Source of the DNA: an uncultured Clostridia bacterium
GTDB taxonomy: Bacteria > Bacillota > Clostridia > Oscillospirales > UBA644
Reading direction: 5' to 3'
Assembly (NCBI GenBank): GCA_944382895.1
Contig: CALWNV010000003.1
Location: forward strand, 1 to 54,564
DNA length: 54,564 bases
Positions 26,570-34,791 of the stretch are shown here, piece after piece (the stretch's first letter is position 1; the number at the start of each line of letters is the position of its first letter). The notes beneath the pieces were generated by a model, which made no database searches, was not told the DNA's origin, and saw nothing but the letters and a program-made list of their open reading frames with translations. The position numbers and the translations under genes are program-made.

Positions 26570-27289
26570 TTAAAATTCTCCCAAACGCTCATTCAGTATA
26601 CCAAGGACAACCAGCGGGACCGTTTCTGTTCTTAATATACGGCTTCCGAGCGAAAGCAACGGTATGCCTTTACCTGAAACAGCCTCCGCCTCATCCTTTG
26701 AAAAACCGCCCTCGCTACCTATCATAATCGAAATACTACCATGAAGATCACAATTCTTAAGCTTTTGTGAAAATCTGACATCTCCCAACTCATAAAAGAA
26801 TAACGGAATATCCGATATATACAACATATCCAATGCTTTATCAAAACTAAAAACACCATCGACTGTCATTGGTATCTCTCTTCCGCACTGTACAGACGCT
26901 TCACGTGCTATCTTATTCAGCCTTTCGATCTTCGCGCCGGTTTTATCATTTACACGCACAGCACAGTTTTCAGAAAAAAATAAAACGACCTTGTCCGCAC
27001 CGAGTTCAGCGGCCTTCTGTACCGTAAACTCATTTTTATCCGATTTGCACAACGCGTGAAAAAGAGTAAGGGAAAAATCCCTTTTGTAAATCTTTTTTTT
27101 ATCCGAAAGAAAAATCACCGCTTTTTCCGTCGTTAAACTTTCAATCATCCCGTTATAAGTATTGCAACAGCTGTCGCTTACGCGTATGTTGTCTCCGGGT
27201 TTCAAACGCAAAACACGCAAATGTTTAACATCACTGCCTGTGACAATAGCACGACCATCCTCTATATCATCAACATAAATTATACGCAT
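26570..27289 (-). CDS. rsmE: 16S rRNA (uracil-1498-N3)-methyltransferase RsmE
   Basis: 239 residues when started at ATG 27289 (MRIIYVDD), which has GGGAG about 6 nt upstream; the open frame continues upstream for 24 residues without support. An N-terminal PUA-like domain (VKHLRVLRLKPGDNIRVSD) precedes the SPOUT methyltransferase part: KAAELGADKVVLFFSENC, RLNKIAREASVQCGRE, SIMIGSEGGFSKDEA and LGSRILRTETVPL, all RsmE hallmarks including the SAM-binding knot. It methylates the 30S subunit at U1498. It is not obviously in an operon with capF, which starts 35 bp downstream. Confidence 0.95.
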   Translation of the reverse strand: MRIIYVDDIEDGRAIVTGSDVKHLRVLRLKPGDNIRVSDSCCNTYNGMIESLTTEKAVIFLSDKKKIYKRDFSLTLFHALCKSDKNEFTVQKAAELGADKVVLFFSENCAVRVNDKTGAKIERLNKIAREASVQCGREIPMTVDGVFSFDKALDMLYISDIPLFFYELGDVRFSQKLKNCDLHGSISIMIGSEGGFSKDEAEAVSGKGIPLLSLGSRILRTETVPLVVLGILNERLGEF

Positions 27290-27481
27290 ACCTACTCCCC
27301 AACAATACCTTTTTACTGAACAAAACATTATAACGATATATTTTTTATTATTATAGCACAATACATCTCAAAAGTAAATAATATTTTCAACATGCTCATC
27401 AATTTTTGATATTTCCATCTTATTTCACAAACAATACGCTTAAACCCGCCGACATCACCTCCGCAAAATCTCCTGCTTTAC

Positions 27482-27511
27482 TTGACAACTGTCACTATGT
27501 AATGGTATAAT
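27482..27511 (+). promoter_or_regulatory. Promoter of the LysR gene
   Basis: TTGACA (27482-27487), an 18-bp spacer and TATAAT (27506-27511): both hexamers are consensus. It lies about 45 bp upstream of the gene. Confidence 0.85.
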
Positions 27512-27553
27512 ATATTTATAATTCTATGATAATGTTTACAGGGAGGCCATCGT

Positions 27554-28486
27554 TTGAACATTCTGCATTTGAAATATGTAGTGGAAGCCGAAAAAACAAG
27601 ATCTATAAGCAAGGCGGCCGAAAATCTCTATATGGGACAGCCGAACTTAAGCCGAGCTATAAAAGAGCTTGAGGAAGATTTAGGTATCACTATCTTTGAA
27701 AGAACATCAAAAGGTATCGATCTAACACCCCAAGGCGAAGAATTCATGCAGTACGCAAAAAGAATTATTTCACAAATCGACGAAGTCGAGGCCATATACA
27801 AAAGCGAAAAACATGAAAAACAAAAATTTTCGGTTTCCGTACCACGGGCAAGTTATATCGCGGAAGCATTTACTGATTTTGCAGCTCACATTGACACTGA
27901 AAAACCAGCTGAAATATTTTATAAAGAAACGAATTCCATGCGTGCTGTAAACAATATCCTTCAAGAAGACTATCATCTTGGAATAATACGTTATCAAGAT
28001 ACATTTGAGCCTTATTTCGCGGCTTTTTTACACGATAAAGGCTTAAAATCAGAGCTGATATACGAATTTTCATATGTTGCTCTTATGTCTAAAAACAATC
28101 CATTGAGCAAAAAAGAAGAGCTCAACACGAAAGATTTTTCAGAATGTATAGAGATAGCGCACGCAGATCCATATGTACCGTCTCTGCCTCTTATCGATTC
28201 AAAAAAAGCCGAACTTTCCGAATTTGTCAACAAAAGGATTTTTGTTTTTGAGAGAAGTTCACAAATGGATCTTCTGAGCAATGTCCCCAAAACATTTATG
28301 TGGGTCTCTCCTATTCCCAAAAGACTTCTTGACCTTTACGGGCTTGTGGAACGCGAATGTAAAGGGAATGAAAAAAAATACAAAGATGTGCTTATATACA
28401 GAAAAGACTACAGACTCTCCACTCTTGACAAAAAATTTCTTGAAATACTTAAGAAATACAAACCTCAAAAAAATCAGGAAAAATAG
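27554..28486 (+). CDS. LysR family transcriptional regulator
   Basis: 310 residues. The N-terminal winged helix-turn-helix (NILHLKYVVEAEKTRSISKAAENLYMGQPNLSRAI) is typical of the family, followed by ELEEDLGITIFERTSKG. A substrate-binding domain of two alpha/beta lobes takes the rest. The start is TTG 27554, with GGGAGG 7 nt upstream, behind a consensus promoter. LysR regulators are usually divergent from their target, but the divergent neighbour here is rsmE, a housekeeping gene, so the target is unknown. The gene is followed by a bidirectional terminator shared with the histidine kinase gene. Confidence 0.88.
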   Translation: MNILHLKYVVEAEKTRSISKAAENLYMGQPNLSRAIKELEEDLGITIFERTSKGIDLTPQGEEFMQYAKRIISQIDEVEAIYKSEKHEKQKFSVSVPRASYIAEAFTDFAAHIDTEKPAEIFYKETNSMRAVNNILQEDYHLGIIRYQDTFEPYFAAFLHDKGLKSELIYEFSYVALMSKNNPLSKKEELNTKDFSECIEIAHADPYVPSLPLIDSKKAELSEFVNKRIFVFERSSQMDLLSNVPKTFMWVSPIPKRLLDLYGLVERECKGNEKKYKDVLIYRKDYRLSTLDKKFLEILKKYKPQKNQEK

Positions 28487-28541
28487 TCAGTATTTATCCT
28501 GATAAAAAACAAAAACTTTACAATATTCATAAAACCGCATA

Positions 28542-28583
28542 AAAAACGCCCTGATACAAACTGAGAATCATCAGGGCGTTTTT
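28542..28583. terminator. Bidirectional terminator
   Basis: A perfect 14-bp stem AAAAACGCCCTGAT/ATCAGGGCGTTTTT with a 14-nt loop, between the converging LysR and histidine kinase genes. T-runs follow on both strands. Confidence 0.9.
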
Positions 28584-28596
28584 ATCATTGAAATTT

Positions 28597-30366
28597 TCAA
28601 TTATCTTTTTTGAAAACAGGAAGCATAACGGAAAATTCCGTGCCTTTTCCAAGCTCACTTTCAACGGTTATTCCGCCTCCGTGCGCATCCACTATGCCGC
28701 TGGCGATCGAAAGCCCAAGTCCTGTACCTGTTTTAGAGCCTCCCCGTGATTTATCCGCTTTATAAAAACGTTCGAATATATACGGTATATCTTCTTTAGC
28801 CATTCCTTTCCCGGTATCCCTTATTTTCATGCATACCATCTCATCGACAAGCTGTGTCGAAACAGTGACAGTTCCGCCTGACGGTGTAAACTTCAACGCA
28901 TTGTCGACAAAAATTATTATCAGCTGACGTATTCTGTCTTTATCGGCAAAAATATGTGGTATGTTCGCTGTGTTGACATTAAGTCTGATCTTCTTTTTCG
29001 AAGAGATAAGTTTCAGGCTGTCAACCGTCTCTGAAATAAGAAGGTTGAGATCAAGTTCCGACAACGAAAGCTGTACTTTCCCGGCTTTGAAACGCGAAAC
29101 ATCAAGAAGATCCCTTACCAAATGCTCAAGGGCAACTGTTTCATTTTCTATCCGGTTATACATCTGCATAACATCCGCCGGATTTGTAACGGCGCCGTCG
29201 ATAAGAAGCTCAACAGATCCTTTGATAATAGTAAGAGGGGTTCTGAACTCGTGAGAGACATTTGAAACGAATTCTCTCCGTGTCTGCTCTAATTTCTCAC
29301 TCTGACTTATATCCTGAACTATGACAACGGTCCCAACCAGGTTTTCATCATAAAAACTCGGAGATATAGTAAATTTAAGTATATCATTTCCGTCAAGCAC
29401 AACCGTCTGCTGTTCTCTTTTCTCCATTGCCCGACGGCGCGCGGACACAATCCTCTTATCTGCAAGCATTTCATAATTGCACATACGCATGATTGCGGCG
29501 TTATATTTTATAAGTTTCCCCTCAGTGTCATAATAAGCGAGACCATCGGAAATATTATTAAGCAAGGTATCAAGATTTTCTTTTTCCGATCTGAGAGAAT
29601 TTACGGTTTTATCAAGAGTATAGGCAAGATCATTAAGGGATTGGGAAAGGGTTCCAATCTCTCCTTTATCTGAAATATCCGCTCTGACCGAATAATTACC
29701 ACACGCCATTTTCTGGGCTACAAGACTCATCTCTTTCAAAGGTCTCGATATACGCATTGCAAGTAAAACGGATATCAAAAAAGCAACTATTACACTAAAT
29801 GCAATAGATATTCCAAGATACATCTGCGCCGACAAAAAATTAGAATTTATATTCGACATGGGACAATGCATTAAAACAGCCCCGATAACTTCGCTTTCCT
29901 CTCCCTCATATAAAGTAGTAGAAGCCATAGGAACTATCACGGAAATAGTTTCCTGCCCGAAATAATCAGAAAATTCCTTAGTATATATATTTATATTTTC
30001 AAAAGAATTTTTTATTATATTTTCCTGATTTTCGGTCAGTTCTTTTATATTAAGCGGGCTTTGCGACGAAGTTCCTATATTTTCAAACAATCCGTCGGTA
30101 GTTACCACCCAAAGCTTTGAATCCAATATTCCCTCAGCAAAAAGAGAGTAATCAGATATAGTTTTTTTCCTGTAAGCATAAGAACTCGCCTTGTCTTGTG
30201 AGACAAGGCGGGCAATCTCCTGAGCACAGGAAAGCATTGTTTTTTGTTTTTCCTGAACGGCGTTATTGTAAAAAAGATACATAAATATCACGCTTGTAAT
30301 CAAAACAACAAGCACCGTAACGCCGATAAATACCGCAATAAGCTTGGACGATATGCGCTTAAGCAC
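28597..30366 (-). CDS. PhoR/WalK-like sensor histidine kinase
   Basis: 589 residues. Two membrane helices (about 10-32 and 182-204) enclose an extracytoplasmic sensor domain. HAMP (about 205-260) and a PAS domain (about 262-355) follow. The HisKA has the phosphorylated His372 in NVSHEFRTPL, and the ATPase has NALKFTP (N box), DTGKGM (G1), FERF and a second Gly-rich loop TGTGLGLSI. The layout is that of PhoR/WalK-type kinases. GTG at 30366 is preceded by GAGGT 9 nt upstream, 2 bp after the response regulator stop. The signal is unknown; no phosphate transport genes are nearby. Confidence 0.92.
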   Translation of the reverse strand: MLKRISSKLIAVFIGVTVLVVLITSVIFMYLFYNNAVQEKQKTMLSCAQEIARLVSQDKASSYAYRKKTISDYSLFAEGILDSKLWVVTTDGLFENIGTSSQSPLNIKELTENQENIIKNSFENINIYTKEFSDYFGQETISVIVPMASTTLYEGEESEVIGAVLMHCPMSNINSNFLSAQMYLGISIAFSVIVAFLISVLLAMRISRPLKEMSLVAQKMACGNYSVRADISDKGEIGTLSQSLNDLAYTLDKTVNSLRSEKENLDTLLNNISDGLAYYDTEGKLIKYNAAIMRMCNYEMLADKRIVSARRRAMEKREQQTVVLDGNDILKFTISPSFYDENLVGTVVIVQDISQSEKLEQTRREFVSNVSHEFRTPLTIIKGSVELLIDGAVTNPADVMQMYNRIENETVALEHLVRDLLDVSRFKAGKVQLSLSELDLNLLISETVDSLKLISSKKKIRLNVNTANIPHIFADKDRIRQLIIIFVDNALKFTPSGGTVTVSTQLVDEMVCMKIRDTGKGMAKEDIPYIFERFYKADKSRGGSKTGTGLGLSIASGIVDAHGGGITVESELGKGTEFSVMLPVFKKDN

Positions 30367-30368
30367 CT

Positions 30369-31058
30369 TTATTTAACCTCAAATTTATACCCGACACCCC
30401 ATACCGTTTTAATATCAAACCCAACAGTCTCATCAAGATTGAGTTTCGTACGGATGCGTTTGATATGGGTATCGACCGTTCTGGTATCGCCGAAATACTC
30501 ATATCCCCAAATATTTTCAAGAAGATGGTCGCGTGTGTATACTCTTCCGGGATTTGTGGCAAAAAGCCAAAGTATCTCAATTTCTTTTTTTGTAAGAACA
30601 ACTGGTTTTCCGTTCACAGAGGCTTCATAGCTGCTCATATCTATAACAAGCCCAGCGACTTCTATCTTTTTATTACGATCGTCACTGCTGTCATCATTAA
30701 CTCGTCTCAAAACAGCTTTTATCCTCGTCATTACCTCGCGTGGGCTGAAAGGCTTAACAACATAATCGTCAGCACCAATATCAAGCCCGAGTATTTTATC
30801 AGCCTCGTCACTTTTAGCAGTAACCATTATAATAGGAACGTTGGAACTCTGTCTTATCTGCCGGCAAACATCATAACCGTTTATTTTCGGCATCATAACA
30901 TCAAGAAGAATAAGGGCAGGATTATATTCTCTGTGCATTTTTAATGCCTGCTCGCCGTCAAAAGCGCAAACCGCTTTATATCCTTCTTTTTGAGCATAGA
31001 TTTTAAGAATATCGACAATATCCTTATTGTCATCGGCAATCAAAATCACTTTATCCAT
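30369..31058 (-). CDS. OmpR/PhoB-family response regulator
   Basis: 229 residues. The receiver domain has ILIADDNKD (acid pocket), phospho-acceptor Asp in LILLDVMMPK (near residue 53), Thr in MVTAK and Lys in DDYVVKPF. A winged-helix DNA-binding domain with a PhoB-type C-terminus (NPGRVYTRDHLLENIWG, TRTVDTHIKRIRTKL, TVWGVGYKFE) follows. It forms a pair with the kinase immediately downstream. Transcription starts at a consensus promoter overlapping a 15-bp palindrome, suggesting autoregulation or another control. Confidence 0.93.
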   Translation of the reverse strand: MDKVILIADDNKDIVDILKIYAQKEGYKAVCAFDGEQALKMHREYNPALILLDVMMPKINGYDVCRQIRQSSNVPIIMVTAKSDEADKILGLDIGADDYVVKPFSPREVMTRIKAVLRRVNDDSSDDRNKKIEVAGLVIDMSSYEASVNGKPVVLTKKEIEILWLFATNPGRVYTRDHLLENIWGYEYFGDTRTVDTHIKRIRTKLNLDETVGFDIKTVWGVGYKFEVK

Positions 31059-31082
31059 AGTTTTTCATCCTCCATGAGCACA

Positions 31083-31097
31083 TATACTCTGAGTATA
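31083..31097. promoter_or_regulatory. Palindrome at the response regulator transcript start
   Basis: TATACTC-T-GAGTATA, a perfect 7+1+7 inverted repeat, abuts the -10 hexamer and covers the predicted transcript start. It is likely an operator; the binding protein is unknown. Confidence 0.5.
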
Positions 31098-31125
31098 GTA
31101 TACCACATAAAATCTCAATTGTCAA
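31097..31125 (-). promoter_or_regulatory. Promoter of the two-component operon (30369-31058)
   Basis: On the minus strand TTGACA (31120-31125), a 17-bp spacer and TATACT (31097-31102). It lies in the gap after ygiQ. Confidence 0.85.
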
Positions 31126-31143
31126 CATTTTTGCGAAAAAAAT

Positions 31144-32928
31144 TTAACATCTGCCTTTATCAGAAGGTAAAAGAACACGAATAAGATCACTTCTTCCCGC
31201 TTTCAACAGCGCTCTTCTAACAATTTCCCGATTTTTCGGCAACGTACATTGCAAAAGAGCTCTCTGTTCAGCTTTTTCCTGCGGTGTTTTTGGAACATAC
31301 ACTTTTTTCATGGTAACAGGATTGAGCCCGGTATAAAACATTGCGCAAGACAATGTGCCCGGCGTAGGATAAAAATCCTGGACCTGTTCAGGATGATAGT
31401 TTATCTTTTTCAAATACAGAGCAAGTTCAATAGCGTCTTCAAGTGTACAACCGGGGTGAGACGATATAAGATAAGGGACAAGATACTGTTTCAATCCTAA
31501 TTGTTTGTTTATTTTATAAAACTCTTTATAAAATTTTTCATACACCTCAAAATGCGGTTTACCCATACAATCAAGGACATTGTTCCTAACATGCTCAGGA
31601 GCTACTTTCAGTTGCCCGCTTATATGATGCTTTATAAGTTCCCTGAAAAACTCTTTATTTTTATCCGCAACGATATAATCGTACCTTATCCCTGAGCGGA
31701 TAAATACTTTTTTTACTCCCGGCAACGCGCGCACGGTTTTTAGGATGTCAAGATATTCTTCATGAGAAACATTCTTTTCGGCCACGGGACAGATTTCGGG
31801 AGCCATACATTTTCGGTCCTTACATACGCTTTTTTTATCACATGCGCTGTGCCGGAAATTCGCGGTAGGTCCGCCGATATCATTTATATAGCCCTTAAAA
31901 TTAGGTCCTTTTGTAATACGCACGGCTTCATTCACAACTGATTGCTTACTTCTTGAAGTAACCAGGGTTCCCTGATGAAAAGCTATTGCGCAAAAATTAC
32001 ACCCGCCAAAGCAACCCCTGTTATGCGTAATTGAATTTTCGACCTCCTCAATAGCAGGAACTCCGCCCTCAGCCTCATATGACGGATGATAAGCCCTCAT
32101 ATACGGAAGCGCGTAAACCGCGTCAAGTTCTTTTTTTTCAAGAGGCGCGGCAGGGATATTTTGTAAAAGGTATCTCTTACCATGTCGCTGAACGATTGGT
32201 TTACCGACAAAAGGATCCTGTTGCCTAAACTGTACTCTTGTTGCCTCAGCATATGCACGCTTTCCTTCCTCGGTCGGAAGTTTGACACGTTCGGCAGGAG
32301 CACATTCTACGGCGTCTATAGGTTTTTCATCAACCATCACACATGTTCCGGAAATATCCGTTATATCGCAAATGCGCTCTCCGGAAACAAGCCGTCGGCA
32401 AATTTCTTTCGTCTGATATTCGCCCATACCGAACATAAGTATATCGGCACCGCTGTCGACCAAAATAGAATTACGGACTTTGTCCTGCCAATAATCATAA
32501 TGAGCAAAACGCCTTAAAGACGCTTCCAATCCTCCGATAGCTATCGGGATATTCCCATACAGTTCACGTAGTTTATTACAGTATACCAAAACAGCCCGAT
32601 CCGGTCTCCGCCCCGCTTTTCCGCCCGGTGAATATACATCACGGCTTCTGGGCTTTTTAGCGACGGTATAATTCGAAACCATTGAATCGACACAACCGGA
32701 TGTCACCATAAAAGCGTATTTAGGACATCCGAGTTTTTTATAGTCCGTATCTGTCTGAGGCTGAGCTATAATACCTACTGTATAACCGAGGCTTTCAATA
32801 AGCCGCGATATTATCGCCACACCGAATGAGGGATGGTCAACATAGGCGTCACCGGTAATACATATAAAATCAAGGCATGATATCCCTCTGTCATCAAGAT
32901 CCTGACGGCAAACAGGTAAAAACGGCAT
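31144..32928 (-). CDS. YgiQ family radical SAM protein
   Basis: 594 residues. The N-terminal region (about 1-280) has the YgiQ hallmarks GDAYVDHPSFG, GGLEASLRRFAHYDYW and ADILMFGMGE. The radical SAM motif is RGCFGGCNFCA (Cys pattern C-x3-C-x2-C) near residue 300, followed by HRSGIRYDY-like and QVQDFYPTPGT stretches. The family has no established reaction. It starts 24 bp after the ABC exporter gene on the same strand without a terminator between them, so it is probably the last gene of the marR operon. The start ATG 32928 has AGGA 7 nt upstream. Confidence 0.9.
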   Translation of the reverse strand: MPFLPVCRQDLDDRGISCLDFICITGDAYVDHPSFGVAIISRLIESLGYTVGIIAQPQTDTDYKKLGCPKYAFMVTSGCVDSMVSNYTVAKKPRSRDVYSPGGKAGRRPDRAVLVYCNKLRELYGNIPIAIGGLEASLRRFAHYDYWQDKVRNSILVDSGADILMFGMGEYQTKEICRRLVSGERICDITDISGTCVMVDEKPIDAVECAPAERVKLPTEEGKRAYAEATRVQFRQQDPFVGKPIVQRHGKRYLLQNIPAAPLEKKELDAVYALPYMRAYHPSYEAEGGVPAIEEVENSITHNRGCFGGCNFCAIAFHQGTLVTSRSKQSVVNEAVRITKGPNFKGYINDIGGPTANFRHSACDKKSVCKDRKCMAPEICPVAEKNVSHEEYLDILKTVRALPGVKKVFIRSGIRYDYIVADKNKEFFRELIKHHISGQLKVAPEHVRNNVLDCMGKPHFEVYEKFYKEFYKINKQLGLKQYLVPYLISSHPGCTLEDAIELALYLKKINYHPEQVQDFYPTPGTLSCAMFYTGLNPVTMKKVYVPKTPQEKAEQRALLQCTLPKNREIVRRALLKAGRSDLIRVLLPSDKGRC

Positions 32929-32952
32929 ATTACGATCCTTTCTTTCAAATAT

Positions 32953-34791
32953 TCATTCGTTCGCAAACTGAGTTTTATAAAGAGTATAATACGCACCTTT
33001 TTGTTTGAGAAGGTCTTCATGATTCCCGCTTTCGACAATCCTTCCGTCGTTTATTACCAATATCTTATCCGCATCACGGATGGTGGAAAGTCTGTGAGCT
33101 ATAATAAAACTCGTACGCCCTTTCATAAGCGATATCATCGCTTTTTGAACATTCATTTCGGTTCTTGTATCTATTGAAGAAGTAGCCTCGTCAAGTATCA
33201 GGATTTTCGGATCGGCCAAAACAGCTCTTGCAATCGATAAAAGCTGCCTTTGTCCCTGACTGAGATTGGAGCCCTCTTCCGACAAAACGGTTTTATATCC
33301 TTCCGGAAGCCTTGAAATAAACGAATGCGCATTTGCGGTCATCGCCGCATGTTCAACCTCTTCCTCCGTAGCGTCAAGACGCCCGAAACGGATATTGTCA
33401 TAAATATCTCCGCTGAAAAGAACCGTATCCTGTAACACTATCCCTATACTGCGACGGAGATCGTGTTTGCGTATATCATTTATGTTTTTTCCGTCAAGCT
33501 TAATAATACCATCATTTATATCATAAAAACGTGTAATCAGATTGACAACGGTCGTTTTCCCCGCCCCGGTAGGTCCGACGAGAGCAATTTTCTGTCCGGG
33601 AAGGACATCAAGAGTAAAATCTTTCAAAACAGGTTTGTCAGGCACATATGAAAAATTCACATGCTCAAACTCAACATGCCCTGTCACTTCCTCAGGATTC
33701 ATAATAATTTTTCCGTTATCAGTCTCCGATTCCTCATCCATAACTTCGAACACACGTTCTGCTCCGGCAACCGCTGACTGTATCGCGTTGTACTGATTAG
33801 CAATTTCATTTATCGGGCGAGTAAACTGCCTCGACAAAGTGATAAACGCCGAGATCGTACCAACGGTAACACCAAAATCACCAAAAGCCAAAAGCCCTCC
33901 TGATATTGCGACCAGTACAAAAGTTATATTATTTACGACATTCATAATCGGACCGACCATACCAGAAAATATCTGTGCTTTTATACTGCTGTCTCTGAGG
34001 GCTTCATTTATCGCCTCAAAAGAATTTATAGAGATCTGTTCACGGTTGAACGCTTTTACGGTCTTTTGCCCCGCGACCATTTCCTCAATATGCCCGTTGA
34101 GTTTTCCCAAAGACGACTGCTGTTTCTTAAAATAGAATCTGGTTTTTTTTGCGACAACCCTTGTTGCGAGAAGGCTCAGGGGGATACCGAGAAGAGTTAT
34201 CAATGTCATCAACGGACTGTAAACAAGCATCATCACAAAAGAAGCGGTCACAGTCATCGCGCTTGAAAACAATGAGGTTATGCTCTGCGACAATGTAGTC
34301 GAAACATTATCAATATCGTTCGTAACACGGCTCATCAAGTCTCCGTGAGCGTGTGTGTCAAAATAACGAACCGGAAGCCCGGACATTTTTTTAAAGAGAT
34401 CGTTACGCATTGACCGGACTGTTTTCTGCGAAAGAGATGCGCCCAGAAAACCCTGTAAAAAATTAAACAATATTGAAAAAAGATAAACCACACACAACAA
34501 CAAAAGAGATCTGAAAAGCGCTTCTGTATCTATATGAAGACGGCCGCTGTCTATAGTTATTGCGTCAATAGCAGACTTCTGGAAAGTAGACCCGTAAACC
34601 ATCGATAAGGAAGAGACGGCAACAAAGACTACCAACATTATCAAAACAAGTTTGTTTTTTCCCAGATACGAAATCAGCCTTAAAATAGTTCCCTTTCTGT
34701 TTTTCGCTTTTTCGCCGAACATATGAGCACCGGGACCGCCAGGTCGTCCCGGACCGCCGGGAGATGTATGCGAAGCTGTTCTCTTAGTCAT
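32953..34791 (-). CDS. Heterodimeric ABC exporter, subunit with intact Walker B
   Basis: 613 residues. After a Gly/Pro-rich N-terminus come six membrane helices and an ATPase domain. Walker A is GPTGAGKTT, the signature is the non-canonical LSQGQRQLL and Walker B is ILILDEATSSID with the catalytic Glu. The partner gene directly upstream has the reverse pattern (canonical signature, degenerate Walker B), the pattern of BmrC/BmrD- or TM287/288-type drug exporters with one working ATP site. The ATG at 34791 has GGGAGGTG 6 nt upstream and overlaps the partner by 8 bp. It exports unknown compounds. Confidence 0.92.
   Translation of the reverse strand: MTKRTASHTSPGGPGRPGGPGAHMFGEKAKNRKGTILRLISYLGKNKLVLIMLVVFVAVSSLSMVYGSTFQKSAIDAITIDSGRLHIDTEALFRSLLLLCVVYLFSILFNFLQGFLGASLSQKTVRSMRNDLFKKMSGLPVRYFDTHAHGDLMSRVTNDIDNVSTTLSQSITSLFSSAMTVTASFVMMLVYSPLMTLITLLGIPLSLLATRVVAKKTRFYFKKQQSSLGKLNGHIEEMVAGQKTVKAFNREQISINSFEAINEALRDSSIKAQIFSGMVGPIMNVVNNITFVLVAISGGLLAFGDFGVTVGTISAFITLSRQFTRPINEIANQYNAIQSAVAGAERVFEVMDEESETDNGKIIMNPEEVTGHVEFEHVNFSYVPDKPVLKDFTLDVLPGQKIALVGPTGAGKTTVVNLITRFYDINDGIIKLDGKNINDIRKHDLRRSIGIVLQDTVLFSGDIYDNIRFGRLDATEEEVEHAAMTANAHSFISRLPEGYKTVLSEEGSNLSQGQRQLLSIARAVLADPKILILDEATSSIDTRTEMNVQKAMISLMKGRTSFIIAHRLSTIRDADKILVINDGRIVESGNHEDLLKQKGAYYTLYKTQFANE

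Noticed and set aside
31059..31079. Five-codon upstream reading frame ahead of the response regulator
   Set aside because: Too short and arises from the ribosome binding site context; no sign of attenuation.
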